29,374 nucleotides of DNA from JAWVFK01 sp033856175. GTDB taxonomy: Bacteria > Actinomycetota > Thermoleophilia > Solirubrobacterales > 70-9. The stretch is taken from the NCBI GenBank assembly GCA_033856175.1, contig JAWVFK010000005.1:1-29374 (forward strand). The letters are read 5' to 3'. The stretch's first letter is position 1; every line of letters begins with the position of its first letter. Below, piece after piece: positions 6,516 to 16,599 of the stretch. The notes under the pieces were generated by a model that worked only from the letters and a program-made list of their open reading frames with translations, was not told the DNA's origin and did not search any database. The position numbers were made by a program, and so were the translations under genes.

Positions 6516-7625
6516 TCAGCCGCCGCTGAAGCGCGCCCAGGTGCTCGGCAGCCCGAGCCGGGTGCGCAGCGTCGGGCCGCTGACCGACGAGTTGCCCGAC
6601 GAGCCGACGAGGCGCGCCGTGACGATCCGCGGCGAGCGCCCGGTCTTGGTCACCTCGACGGCCTTCAGCCGGCCCGGCACGAGGTCGCCGAGCGCCGCCT
6701 GCATCCGCGCGTCCGAGAAGGTCCGCTTCCAGCTGTGCAGCGGCGCGGCGCCGTCGTAGGGGTCCTTGACGGCGACGAGATAGGAGCGCGGCGTCGCTCC
6801 GGGCATCGCGAACTCGATGTTCTCGGTCTCGCCGCCGGAGCTGGAGTAGAAGAACGTCGCGGCGACGCCGCCGCCGGAGCGGACGACCTGGGCGGCGGTC
6901 GCCTTCGCCGCCTGGTTGGTCCGCGCCGTCTCGCTGCCGCGGCCGCGGTAGACCTGGCTGCGGGTGTCGTCGTAGACGTCCGAGACGCCGCCGTGGCGGG
7001 TCGCCAGCACGTAGCTACGCGCCGCGACGGCCTGCGCCTGCAGCGCCGCCACCGGCCAGGAGGAGGGAACCTCGTTGGCGATGACGCCGCGGACGTAGCT
7101 CTCCAGTGGCACGGCGTTGACGGCGTTGAGGCCGCTGCCGGCCGCCGGCGTCGCCTCGAGGTCGCCGCGGTAGGTGCCCTTGCCCGGCACCTTCAGCTTG
7201 CCGGCGCCCTTGGCGCGAAGCTTCGAGCCGCAGGAGGCGATCCGGGCGCCGCTCGAGCGCTGCAGGACGACGGCCGAGCCCGAGCGCGCGGCGCGGTAGG
7301 TCTTTGCCGGGTCGAGGTTGTGGCCGCAGCCGCTCTTGGCGCCGCTGAAGCGGACGTTCGCAGCCCCGGCCAGCAGCAGGACGCGGATCTTCGAAGAGCC
7401 GGTCTTGCCGACCGTTGCGCCGCGGTAGTAGTGGAGCAGGATCTGCTTGTAGCCCTTGCCGTGCTTGGCGTAGCCGTAGGCGCCCCACTGGCTCATGCCG
7501 CCGCCGTGGCCGAAGCCGTGGCCGCTGACGGTCCAGCTGCCGGCCGCGCCCCCGGGCGCCGCACTGCCGAGGGCAAGCGCCGTGGCCAGCGTCGTGACGA
7601 GGAGGGCTTTTCGGCGATAGCTCAT
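6516..7625 (-). CDS. Secreted SpoIID/LytB-domain protein
   Basis: The 369-residue protein has a Sec signal peptide (MSYRRKALLVTTLATALALG, probable cleavage after GGAA/AG near residue 28). A GHGFGHGGGMSQWGAYGYA motif (about residues 35-53) follows. The SpoIID core runs from about residue 150: PLESYVRGVIANEVPSSWP, then LQAQAVAARSYVLA and YSSSGGETEN. The Glu in NEVPSSWP aligns with the catalytic acid of SpoIID, a peptidoglycan lytic transglycosylase that removes stem-peptide-free glycan. The family is not limited to sporulation; here it probably serves wall turnover. GAAGAG lies eight bases before the ATG and serves as Shine-Dalgarno. It is divergent from the aldehyde dehydrogenase gene. Confidence 0.9.
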   Translation of the reverse strand: MSYRRKALLVTTLATALALGSAAPGGAAGSWTVSGHGFGHGGGMSQWGAYGYAKHGKGYKQILLHYYRGATVGKTGSSKIRVLLLAGAANVRFSGAKSGCGHNLDPAKTYRAARSGSAVVLQRSSGARIASCGSKLRAKGAGKLKVPGKGTYRGDLEATPAAGSGLNAVNAVPLESYVRGVIANEVPSSWPVAALQAQAVAARSYVLATRHGGVSDVYDDTRSQVYRGRGSETARTNQAAKATAAQVVRSGGGVAATFFYSSSGGETENIEFAMPGATPRSYLVAVKDPYDGAAPLHSWKRTFSDARMQAALGDLVPGRLKAVEVTKTGRSPRIVTARLVGSSGNSSVSGPTLRTRLGLPSTWARFSGG

Positions 7626-7723
7626 GCGGGTAGCTCTTCAAACACGGCTTCGCCGGCCCGGGTAGCGCTCCTTTCTTGGCGAGGGCCGATCTGCAACGAA
7701 CTCACCGACCGATTCCCCTCAAC

Positions 7724-7729
7724 TAGTCT
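7724..7729 (+). promoter_or_regulatory. -10 element of the aldehyde dehydrogenase gene
   Basis: TAGTCT ends nine bases before ATG 7739 (TAnnnT pattern). The 113-bp divergent region 7626-7738 holds no other clear signal; no convincing -35 is seen for either gene. Confidence 0.4.
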
Positions 7730-7738
7730 GGACAGGCG

Positions 7739-9184
7739 ATGGCGACCTCGACGATCGAAGCGGCAGACCACGAGCTGATCGTCGCCGGCGAGCGCGTCGA
7801 GACCGGGGAGTGGAACGAGGTCCGCTCTCCCTATGACGGCGCCGTCGTCGGCCGCGTGCCGGTCGGCGACGCGGCGCTCGTCGATCGCGCCGTCAAGGCC
7901 GCCCGCAAGGCATTCGAAGCCGGCGGCCTGCCCCAGCACGAGCGCGCCGCGATCCTCGAGCGCGCCGCCGCCCTCGTCGCCGAGCGCGAGGACGAGCTGG
8001 CGCTGACGATCGCCGCCGAGGCGGGCAAGCCGATCAAGACCGCCCGCGTAGAGGCCCAGCGCTGCGTCTCGACGCTGAGCTTCTCCGCCGTCGAGGCGCG
8101 CAAGCTGACCGGCGAGACGGTGCCGATGGAGGCCTCCTCCGCGGGCGAGGGCAAGCTCGGCTTGGTGATGCGCGTGCCCTACGGCGTCGTCGGCGCGATC
8201 AGCCCCTTCAACTTCCCCCTCAACCTCGTCGGCCACAAGCTCGGCCCGGCGCTCGCCGCCGGCAACGCGATCGTCCTCAAGCCGGCCGGCCAGACGCCGA
8301 TCTCGGCGATCAAGCTCGGCGAGATCCTGCTCGAGGCGGGCCTGCCCGACGGCTGGCTCCACATAATCGCCGGGCCCGGCGGCGAGGTCGGCAACGCGAT
8401 CGTCGAGCACGAGCTGACCGCCGCGATCACCTTCACCGGCTCGGCGCCGGTCGGCTGGGACATCCGTGCCCGCGCCGCCCGCAAGAAGGTCAACCTCGAG
8501 CTGGGCTCGACGGCGCCGCTGATCGTCAACGACGACGGCGACTGGGAGGCCGCCGCCGACAAGGCCCAGATCCACGCCTTCTCGCACGCCGGCCAGAGCT
8601 GCTTCTCGATCCAGCGGATCCTCGTTCACCGCTCGATCGCTGACCGCTTCGCCGAGCGACTCGCCGCCAAGGTCGAGCAGCTCGTCGTCGGTGATCCGCT
8701 CGACTCCGAGACCGACGTCGGCCCGCTGATCTCGGCCAAGGACCGTGACCGCGTCAAGGAGTGGGTCGACGAGGCCGCCGCCGGCGGCGCCGAAATCCTC
8801 TGCGGCGGCGAGCTGGTCGACGAGGGCCGCTGCCTGGCGCCGACGGTTATCCGCAACCCCGCCCGCGACGCCAAGGTCTGGTGCGAGGAGATCTTCGGCC
8901 CCGTGGCGACGATCAACTCGTTCGACTCCTTCGACGAGGCGATCGAGATGGCCAACGACGCCCACTTCGGCCTCCAGGCGGGGGTCTTCACCCGCGACAT
9001 CGGCCGCGCGATTGAGGCCGCGCGGCGGCTCGAGTTCGGCGGCGTCCTCGTAAATGAGGTGCCGACGTTCCGCGCCGACCAGATGCCCTACGGCGGCGTC
9101 AAGGACTCCGGCAACACGCGCGAGGGGCCTGCCTACGCCGTGCGTGAGCTGACCGAGGAGCGGCTGGTCAGCTTCCAGGGCTGA
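7739..9184 (+). CDS. NAD(P)-dependent aldehyde dehydrogenase
   Basis: The 481-residue protein has the full ALDH plan: the cofactor-binding ISPFNFPLNL segment and VLKPAGQTP, the FTGS motif, general-base Glu254 (NLELGSTAPLIV) and catalytic Cys288 (GQSCFSIQRI). The Glu-Cys spacing of 34 residues is the family standard. The C-terminal EEIFGPV and MPYGGVKDSGNTREG motifs are present. The GQSCFSIQR form and NTREGP ending are most like the ALDH subgroup that includes lactaldehyde, phosphonoacetaldehyde and GapN-like enzymes, but the substrate cannot be fixed from sequence. Neighbours do not form a clear pathway. A -10 (TAGTCT) ends nine bases before the ATG. Confidence 0.93.
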   Translation: MATSTIEAADHELIVAGERVETGEWNEVRSPYDGAVVGRVPVGDAALVDRAVKAARKAFEAGGLPQHERAAILERAAALVAEREDELALTIAAEAGKPIKTARVEAQRCVSTLSFSAVEARKLTGETVPMEASSAGEGKLGLVMRVPYGVVGAISPFNFPLNLVGHKLGPALAAGNAIVLKPAGQTPISAIKLGEILLEAGLPDGWLHIIAGPGGEVGNAIVEHELTAAITFTGSAPVGWDIRARAARKKVNLELGSTAPLIVNDDGDWEAAADKAQIHAFSHAGQSCFSIQRILVHRSIADRFAERLAAKVEQLVVGDPLDSETDVGPLISAKDRDRVKEWVDEAAAGGAEILCGGELVDEGRCLAPTVIRNPARDAKVWCEEIFGPVATINSFDSFDEAIEMANDAHFGLQAGVFTRDIGRAIEAARRLEFGGVLVNEVPTFRADQMPYGGVKDSGNTREGPAYAVRELTEERLVSFQG

Positions 9185-9198
9185 GAAGCGGAATTGGC

Positions 9199-9225
9199 GC
9201 GAATTCGCCCGCAAGCGCCTATCCT
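9199..9225 (+). promoter_or_regulatory. -10 and upstream palindrome of the metallophosphoesterase gene
   Basis: TATCCT (9220-9225) ends seven bases before the ATG at 9233, indicating a leaderless start. Eleven bases upstream of it is a perfect 10-bp palindrome GCGAATTCGC (9199-9208), close to where RNA polymerase would contact a -35 region. This could be an operator half-site or chance; a phosphate-responsive role is only a guess from the product. Confidence 0.4.
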
Positions 9226-9232
9226 CAAGGGG

Positions 9233-11476
9233 ATGCAGGGGTCAGTCAGGGAGGATCGCGCCCGTTCGCTCGTCGTCGTGACGCTGCTGGCATTCGTGCT
9301 CGGCGCCGTCGCGCTCGTCGCGCGCTCTCAAGCCGCGGCGACGCCGGACACGCTCGGCAAGACGACGATCGACCAGCGGGTCGTGCCGACCGCGAGCCCG
9401 GGCTTCCGTGCCCTGGGCCTGGGACCGGGTGAGCCCTACACCGTCCGCGAGGGAGTCGGCGCCACCGCCCAGGCCGGCCGCGAGCAGCGCCGCCGCTCAC
9501 TGCTCTACTTCGGCCAGCTCTCCGACTTCCAGCTCGCCGACGAGGAGTCCCCCGCTCGGGTCGAGGTCGTCGACCTCGCCGGCGGCCCGGTGAGCGCTGC
9601 CTGGCGGCCCTGGGAGGCGCTCCAGCCTCAGATCGACGACGCCGCGATCCGGCAGATGAACACCTTCGCCGCGGCCAGCCCCGTCGTCGCGGGCAACGCC
9701 TCTCGGCGGCCGATGGACTTCGTCCTCGACACCGGCGACTCGGCCGACAACCAGCAGCTCAACGAGACCCAGTGGGTGCGGACGCTGCTCGACGGCGGTC
9801 CGCTCGATCCGAACAGCGGCATCGCCCTGCCGGCCAACTACGTCGGCGTCGGCTGCGTCCCGGGGGCCGTGCCGGACGCCGCCGAGGCGGCGAAGTACAC
9901 CGGCGTTCAGGACTACAACGACTACCAGGAGGGCGTGCATCCGGCCTTCTACGACCCGAACGACCCCCGCGGCTCATTCGCCGACTTCCCCGCCTACCCG
10001 AACCTGATGGACCGCGCCCAGCACTCGTTCAGCGCCGCCGGGCTGAGCGTGCCGAGCTACGTCGTCTTCGGCAACCACGATGCGCTCGCCCAGGGCAACC
10101 AGGCCGCCAACGGCGGCTTCGAGCAGGTCGGCACCGGCTGCCTCAAGCCGGCCGGGCTGCTGCCGGCGATGAACCCCGGCGATCTGCCCAGCGCGCTGGC
10201 CTCGCTGACGCCGACGGCGCTCACCGACGCGGCCGCCAGCGACCCCTCGAAGGTGATGACCGTGCCGCCCGACCCCAACCGGCAATACGTCTCGAAGGAG
10301 CAATACAAGAACGTCTTCAAGGCCAGCTCCCAGGCTGACGGCCACGGCTTCGACTACATCGACGCCGCCGAGGAGACCGCCTCCAATGGCGCCGCCGGCT
10401 ACTATTCGTGGCACCCCAGGCCCGGCGTTCGCTTCATCGGCCTCGACACGGTCTCCGAGGGCGGCATCACCGGTCCCTCGGCCGAAGGCAACATCGACGA
10501 CCCGCAGTACCAGTGGCTGCAGGCGCAGCTCACCGCCGCCAAGACGGCCGACGAGATCGTCGTCCTATTCGGCCACCACGCGATCCCCAGCCTCACCTCC
10601 CAGGTGCCCGACGAGGCGGCGCCGCCGTGCAGCGGCGAGAACCCGAGCTTCGGCCACGACGTCAACCCCGGCTGCGACGTCGATCCGCGCAACTCGCAGC
10701 CCGTCCACCTCGGCGCCGACCTCGAGTCGCTCGTCCACCAGTATCCGAACGTCGTCGCCTGGGTCTCGGGCCACAGCCACGTCAACGACGTGACGCCCTA
10801 TCCCGACGGCAACGGCGGCGGCTTCTGGAGCATCCGCACCGCCGCCGAGGCCGACTGGCCCCAGCAGGAGCGCCTGATCGAGATCATGGAGAACCGCGAC
10901 GGCACGCTCTCGATCTTCGGCACGATCCTCGACCACGCCAGCAACGCGACGGCGCCGGCCGGGGGAACCGACACCACCGGCCTCGGCGAGGCCGATCTCG
11001 CCTCGATCGGCCGCACCCTGTCCTACAACGACGATCAGCTCGGCGCCCGCGCCTGCGATCCGGCCTGCGGCGAGGGCACGACCGAGGACCGCAATGTCGA
11101 GCTGCTGGTCAAGGACCCGCGGCCGATCCCGCCCGACCGCGACGGCGACGGCTTTCCCGACGCCACCGATAGCTGCCCCGACCAGGCGGCGCCCGGGTCG
11201 AGCAACGGCTGCCCGGCGGCGAAGACGACCAGCCTCAGCGTCGATCCCGACCGCGTTCGCACCGGCAAGACCTACTCGCTGCGCTTCCGCCTCCGCTCCA
11301 GCAGCGCCGGCTGCATCGGCGGCGCGACGATCGTGATCGGCCCCAACCGGGCGAGGACCGACTCCGGCGGCCGGGCGACGATCAGGCGCGATTTCACGAA
11401 GCCGGGGACGAAGACGGCGAAGGCGACGAAGAGCGGCTGTCCCGCCGCGTCGACGACGATCAAGGTCCGCAGCTGA
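9233..11476 (+). CDS. Exported metallophosphoesterase, TIGR03767 (PPA1498) type, with TSP3 and Ig-like C-terminus
   Basis: From ATG 9233 the protein is 747 residues with an N-terminal export segment (SLVVVTLLAFVLGAVALVA). The calcineurin-like motifs are in order: LSDFQLAD near 96, DTGDSADN near 167, FGNHD near 280, FGHHA near 446 and SGHSH near 513. The first motif followed by ESPARVE is typical of TIGR03767, where the usual D-x-H is D-x-Q. A thrombospondin type 3-like calcium loop (PDRDGDGFPDATDSCPD, about 635-650) and an Ig-like domain with two cysteines close the protein. A start at the in-frame TTG 9194 would add 13 residues before the export signal; 9233 is preferred because TATCCT ends seven bases upstream. 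It heads the exported phosphoesterase block. Confidence 0.88.
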   Translation: MQGSVREDRARSLVVVTLLAFVLGAVALVARSQAAATPDTLGKTTIDQRVVPTASPGFRALGLGPGEPYTVREGVGATAQAGREQRRRSLLYFGQLSDFQLADEESPARVEVVDLAGGPVSAAWRPWEALQPQIDDAAIRQMNTFAAASPVVAGNASRRPMDFVLDTGDSADNQQLNETQWVRTLLDGGPLDPNSGIALPANYVGVGCVPGAVPDAAEAAKYTGVQDYNDYQEGVHPAFYDPNDPRGSFADFPAYPNLMDRAQHSFSAAGLSVPSYVVFGNHDALAQGNQAANGGFEQVGTGCLKPAGLLPAMNPGDLPSALASLTPTALTDAAASDPSKVMTVPPDPNRQYVSKEQYKNVFKASSQADGHGFDYIDAAEETASNGAAGYYSWHPRPGVRFIGLDTVSEGGITGPSAEGNIDDPQYQWLQAQLTAAKTADEIVVLFGHHAIPSLTSQVPDEAAPPCSGENPSFGHDVNPGCDVDPRNSQPVHLGADLESLVHQYPNVVAWVSGHSHVNDVTPYPDGNGGGFWSIRTAAEADWPQQERLIEIMENRDGTLSIFGTILDHASNATAPAGGTDTTGLGEADLASIGRTLSYNDDQLGARACDPACGEGTTEDRNVELLVKDPRPIPPDRDGDGFPDATDSCPDQAAPGSSNGCPAAKTTSLSVDPDRVRTGKTYSLRFRLRSSSAGCIGGATIVIGPNRARTDSGGRATIRRDFTKPGTKTAKATKSGCPAASTTIKVRS

Positions 11477-11514
11477 AGCTCAGGCCGATCGGCGTGCCGG
11501 CGCCTTGGACCGGC

Positions 11515-11520
11515 TATCGT
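11515..11520 (+). promoter_or_regulatory. -10 element of the RTX/phosphoesterase operon
   Basis: TATCGT ends eight bases before ATG 11529, the TAnnnT leaderless geometry seen elsewhere in this window. It supports 11529 over the in-frame upstream ATG at 11505 and suggests the three-gene operon has its own promoter separate from the metallophosphoesterase gene. Confidence 0.42.
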
Positions 11521-11528
11521 CGAAGCTG

Positions 11529-12104
11529 ATGGTCAGGGATCGTAGGCAGGGTAGGACCGCCGGAACCGCAGGAAGGCGCCGCCAGGGATTGATCGTGGCG
11601 CTGGCGGTGATTCTCGCGATCGCTCTGGCCGCCGGTGCCACGGTCGTCGCCAAGACGATCAGCGGCAGCGGCCGCGGCGAGTTCATCAAGGGCAGCTCGC
11701 GTGCCGACGTGATCAACGGCCAGGGTGGCAACGACACGATCGACGGCCGCGGCGGCAACGACCGCCTCTTCGGCTCCGACGGCAACGACGACCTCTACGG
11801 CGGCTCCGGTGACGACGGCATCAACGGCGGCAGCGGCGACGACCGCATCAACGGCGGTCCGGGCAATGACCGGCTGACCGGCGGCCCCGGCCACGACGAG
11901 TTCAACATGGCCGACGGCGCCGAGCTCGACGCGCAGGCCGCCGGCAACGACGTCATCTACGCCAACGACGGCGAACCCGACTCGATCAACTGCGGCGCCG
12001 GCGACGACACCGCCTACGTCGACCGCCAAGAGGAGGGCGTCTTCAACTGCGAGCACGTGACCGCGCCGCCGGACACCCCCGCCGGAGTGGTGGTGGGGGA
12101 GTGA
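11529..12104 (+). CDS. Membrane-anchored RTX-type calcium-binding repeat protein
   Basis: The 191-residue protein has a basic N-terminus and one hydrophobic helix (LIVALAVILAIALAAGATVVA, about residues 21-41), acting as signal or anchor. About eight tandem GGxGxDx-type nonapeptides follow (for example GGNDTIDGRGGNDRLFG, then GGSGDDRINGGPGNDRL), which in RTX proteins fold into a calcium-loaded parallel beta-roll outside the cell. The end is a CGAGDDTAYVD...GVFNCEHV cap with two cysteines. No catalytic domain is present. It is the first gene of a three-gene operon, its stop overlapping the next start (GTGA), so it may be a surface scaffold or calcium-dependent partner for the two phosphoesterases; that role is inference. 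Confidence 0.85.
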   Translation: MVRDRRQGRTAGTAGRRRQGLIVALAVILAIALAAGATVVAKTISGSGRGEFIKGSSRADVINGQGGNDTIDGRGGNDRLFGSDGNDDLYGGSGDDGINGGSGDDRINGGPGNDRLTGGPGHDEFNMADGAELDAQAAGNDVIYANDGEPDSINCGAGDDTAYVDRQEEGVFNCEHVTAPPDTPAGVVVGE

Positions 12105-13618
12105 GCGGCGACCGCGACAGAGCGAGCGAGGCCGAGGCGCGCGAGCGCTTCGAGGCCGAGCAGCCCGAGGAGTCGCTGCGCCGGCGCGAGTTCCTCGGCC
12201 GCACCGCGGCGCTGGCGGGCCTCGCCGGGCTGGCGGCGACGTTGCCGGCCGAGACGCTGATCTCCGAGGCGGCCCAGGTCCAGACGCGGACACCGTTCCC
12301 GAGTCCGTCGAACATGCCGATCGACAACTTCGTCGTGCTGATGATGGAGAACCGCTCCTTCGACCACTACTTCGGCTGGCTGCCGGGAGCGGATGGCCGC
12401 AATGCCGGCCTGTCCTATCCCGACGACGACGGCACCCTGCATCCGACGCACAACCTCGCGCCCGATTTCCAGGGCTGCGCCTACCACGACCCCGACCATT
12501 CCTGGGAGGGCGGGCGCACCCAGTACGCCGGCGGCGCCCTCAACGGCTTTCGCAAGAGCCCGAACGACGACTTCGCGATCGGCTACTACCTGGAGAACGA
12601 CGTTCCGTACATCCCCAAGCTGGCAAAGGCCTTCACGCTCTATGACCGCTACTTCTGCTCCCTGCTCGGCCCGACCTTCCCCAACCGCCACTACCAGTGG
12701 TCGGCGCAGTCGGGTGGCGAGAGGACCAACGTCCTGCCGCCGCGCGGCCGCACCGGCGAGCAGTGGGAGACGATCTTCGACCGCGCCCAGGCCCGCGGGC
12801 TCAGCGTCCGCTACTACGCCTCCGACCAGCCCTTCGGCCTGCTCTACGGCCCCCGCGCGCTCAACTGGACGCGGCCGATCGAGGAGTACTACGCCGACGC
12901 CGCCGCCGGCAACCTGCCGAACCTCGCCTTCGTCGACCCACCCTTTCTCGACGGCGGTGGCGGCGACGGGCTCTCCGGCGACGAGCATCCCCACGGCGAC
13001 ATCCGCATCGGCCAGTCGTTCATCTCCGAGGTGAGCAACGCCTTCCTGACCTCGCCGCAGTTCCGCACCGGCGCGCTCTTCGTCAACTACGACGAGTGGG
13101 GCGGCTTCTTCGACCACGTCGCGCCGCGCTTCGTCCCCGACGACCGCCAGAGCTCGGACCTCGACGAGAGCTTCGGCGTCAGCGGCTTCCGGATCCCCGG
13201 CGTCGCCGTCTCGCCCTATGTTCGCCGCGGCCACGTCAGCCACGCGACGGTGACCCACGAGTCGATCCTCAAGCTCGTTTCCTACCGCTTCGGACTGGGG
13301 TACCTCAACAAGCGCCACCGCTACGCTTCCAACATAGGCAGGACGTTTGACTGGACTCATCCGAACTTCGACGTGCCCGGCGGGCTGGCCCCTGTGACGC
13401 CTCCTGCGACGACACCATGCCGTCTGCAGGGCTCCGGCCTGCCGCTCGGCCCGCCGTCCGCTCAGACGAGCTCGCGCGAGGGGCTGGAGCTGAGCTCGCC
13501 CGAGCTCAGCGAGTACGCCGCGAGCCTCGGCTACCCGGTCGCGCCCCCGCGCGCCGACCGCGTCTTCCAGACGCCGGCGCTGGTCGAGCGGGTCAAGCAG
13601 CTCTGGGGGCAGTCGTGA
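12101..13618 (+). CDS. Tat-exported phospholipase C-like phosphoesterase (PF04185)
   Basis: The 505-residue protein starts at a GTG overlapping the RTX gene stop. It carries a twin-arginine signal (LRRREFLGRTAALAGLAGLA, Arg28-Arg29) after an unusually long acidic N-terminal region. The mature part begins with the phosphoesterase-family metal/nucleophile motif MMENRSFDHYFGWLPG (near 81-96), then SLLGPTFPNRHYQWSAQSGG, FVDPP, DEHPHGDIRIGQ and NYDEWGGFFDHVAPR. These are the conserved blocks of bacterial non-haemolytic phospholipase C and acid phosphatase relatives that hydrolyse phospholipids or other phosphodiesters. Tat export implies cytoplasmic folding with metal loading. The stop overlaps the next gene (GTGA). 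Confidence 0.92.
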   Translation: MSGDRDRASEAEARERFEAEQPEESLRRREFLGRTAALAGLAGLAATLPAETLISEAAQVQTRTPFPSPSNMPIDNFVVLMMENRSFDHYFGWLPGADGRNAGLSYPDDDGTLHPTHNLAPDFQGCAYHDPDHSWEGGRTQYAGGALNGFRKSPNDDFAIGYYLENDVPYIPKLAKAFTLYDRYFCSLLGPTFPNRHYQWSAQSGGERTNVLPPRGRTGEQWETIFDRAQARGLSVRYYASDQPFGLLYGPRALNWTRPIEEYYADAAAGNLPNLAFVDPPFLDGGGGDGLSGDEHPHGDIRIGQSFISEVSNAFLTSPQFRTGALFVNYDEWGGFFDHVAPRFVPDDRQSSDLDESFGVSGFRIPGVAVSPYVRRGHVSHATVTHESILKLVSYRFGLGYLNKRHRYASNIGRTFDWTHPNFDVPGGLAPVTPPATTPCRLQGSGLPLGPPSAQTSSREGLELSSPELSEYAASLGYPVAPPRADRVFQTPALVERVKQLWGQS

Positions 13619-15249
13619 GAGCGACGATCCGCAGCCGCTCGCTGCGACTTGCCCTGCTGAGCGCCGCGGCCTTTGGCCTGCTGGCCGCACCGGCGAGCGC
13701 GCTGCCGCAGATCAAGCACGTCTTCGTGATCGTCATCGAGAACAAGAACTACGACGAGACCTTCGGCACCGATTCGCCGGCGACGTACCTCAGGGACACG
13801 CTGCCCTCGAAGGGCGCACTGCTGACGCAGTACTTCGGCACGGCTCACGACAGCAACGCCAACTACCTGACGATGATCTCGGGCCAGGCGCCGAATCCGC
13901 AGACGCAGGCCGACTGCCAGATCTACTCCGAGTTCCTGCCGGGAGCGCCCTCCACCGACGGCCAGGTTGTCGGTCAGGGCTGCATCTATCCCGCCGGGAC
14001 GGTGCAGACGGTTGCCAACCAGCTCGAGGACGGCGGCCACACCTGGAAGGCCTACCAGGAGGAGATGGCCCAGCCCTCAGACCGGCCGGGCGCCCCCGGC
14101 CCGTGCCGTCATCCGGACATCAACGGCGACGACCACGGCCAGGGCGCCTTCACCGATGGCTACGTCACCAAGCACAACCCCTTCGTCTACTTCCACTCGA
14201 TCATCGACTTCCAGACCTGCGCCAACAACGTCGTCGACTACAGCCAGCTCGCGACCGACCTCCAGTCGGCCTCGACGACGCCGAGCTACGCGTTCATCAC
14301 GCCGACGATGTGCCATGACGGTCACAACGAACCCTGCAACAACGGCGACGCCGGCGGCCTGACCTCGATCGACGCCTGGCTGCAGTCCAATGTCCCGCCG
14401 ATCCTCAACTCGCCGGCCTACAAGGATCACGGCCTGCTCCTGATCGTCGCCGACGAGGCCCACTCCTTCGATGACGATCCCAACAACTTCGACACCAGCG
14501 CCTGCTGCAACGAGCAGCCGGGGCCGAACACCCCTAACCCGGGCGGGGTTGCCCCAGGTCCGGGCGGCGGCCGCGTCGGCGCCGTCGCGCTGTCCCCCTG
14601 CATCGCCGCCGGCACCGTCAGCGGCACGCCCTACAACCACTACTCGATGCTGCGCTCGGTCGAGGACATGTTCGGCCTAACCCACCTCGGCTATGCCGGG
14701 CAGGACGGCCTCGTTCCCTTTGGCAGCGACGTCTTCACCAAGCCGGACTGCGGCGCCGCTTCGGGTCCCTGCGCCAACCCGATCGGCGGCGCCACCAACG
14801 GCCCCGACGACATCGAGGGCAGCGGCGGCGGCGACACGATCCATGGTCGCAGCGGCAACGACGTCCTCAGCGGCGGTGGCGCCGCCGACTGCCTGCTTGG
14901 CGATGCCGGCAACGATGTCCTCTTCGGCGGCGCTGGAGGGGACAGCCTCTGGGGCGGTAGCGGCCGCGACGAGCTCCACGGCGACAGCGGCGCCGACCGC
15001 ATGTTCGGCAGCTCCGGCAACGACGTCTTCTACGGCGGCTCCGGCAACGACCTGATGCGCGGCAACGGCGGCAACGACGTCTTCAAGCGCAACCCCGGCA
15101 ACGACGCGATGGTCGGTGGCTCGGGCAACGATTTCTTCGACGCCGCGGGCGGCAACAAGCTGATCCTCTGCGGCCCCGGCCACCGCGACAAGGTCGTGCA
15201 CGTCAGCGCCGGCGACCGCGGCTCCGGCTGCGAGATCGTCCGCCGCTAG
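13615..15249 (+). CDS. Sec-exported phosphoesterase (PF04185) with C-terminal RTX repeats
   Basis: GTG 13615 gives a 544-residue protein with a Sec signal peptide (cleavage after PASA, residue 29). The frame stays open upstream through the previous gene, but the signal peptide and GTGA overlap fix this start. The catalytic half starts with VIVIENKNYDETFG (39-50) and contains FITPTMCHDGHN and LLIVADEAHSFDDD, as in acid phosphatase/AcpA-like members of the phosphoesterase family. From about residue 397 there are roughly ten RTX nonapeptides (GGSGNDLMRGNGGNDVF and similar), ending in a CGPG...GCEIV cap. The protein is predicted to be secreted and calcium-stabilised. The enzyme/RTX fusion next to a free RTX protein suggests surface co-assembly. 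Confidence 0.9.
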   Translation: MRATIRSRSLRLALLSAAAFGLLAAPASALPQIKHVFVIVIENKNYDETFGTDSPATYLRDTLPSKGALLTQYFGTAHDSNANYLTMISGQAPNPQTQADCQIYSEFLPGAPSTDGQVVGQGCIYPAGTVQTVANQLEDGGHTWKAYQEEMAQPSDRPGAPGPCRHPDINGDDHGQGAFTDGYVTKHNPFVYFHSIIDFQTCANNVVDYSQLATDLQSASTTPSYAFITPTMCHDGHNEPCNNGDAGGLTSIDAWLQSNVPPILNSPAYKDHGLLLIVADEAHSFDDDPNNFDTSACCNEQPGPNTPNPGGVAPGPGGGRVGAVALSPCIAAGTVSGTPYNHYSMLRSVEDMFGLTHLGYAGQDGLVPFGSDVFTKPDCGAASGPCANPIGGATNGPDDIEGSGGGDTIHGRSGNDVLSGGGAADCLLGDAGNDVLFGGAGGDSLWGGSGRDELHGDSGADRMFGSSGNDVFYGGSGNDLMRGNGGNDVFKRNPGNDAMVGGSGNDFFDAAGGNKLILCGPGHRDKVVHVSAGDRGSGCEIVRR

Positions 15250-15258
15250 CTCGCCGGC

Positions 15259-16591
<1,333 letters not shown>

Positions 16592-16599
<8 letters not shown>

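Noticed and set aside
7626..7680. A possible 7-codon leader ORF (GTG, ending with a TGA that overlaps the SpoIID ATG)
   Set aside because: The SD-like AAAGGAG is about 25 nt too far from the GTG, and the peptide has no regulatory content. Coincidence is likelier.
7622..9214. A 530-residue open frame antisense to the aldehyde dehydrogenase
   Set aside because: It is a shadow frame with repetitive Asp/Val/Gly/Arg content. Its end also overlaps the SpoIID-like start, so it would compete with two well-supported genes.
9194..9232. TTG start 13 codons before the metallophosphoesterase ATG
   Set aside because: The -10 hexamer TATCCT lies inside this stretch and ends seven bases before ATG 9233, so the extension would be untranscribed.
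12014..13690. A 558-residue open frame antisense to the phospholipase C-like gene
   Set aside because: It is the shadow of a gene with complete catalytic motifs and a Tat signal; the antisense product has no motif.
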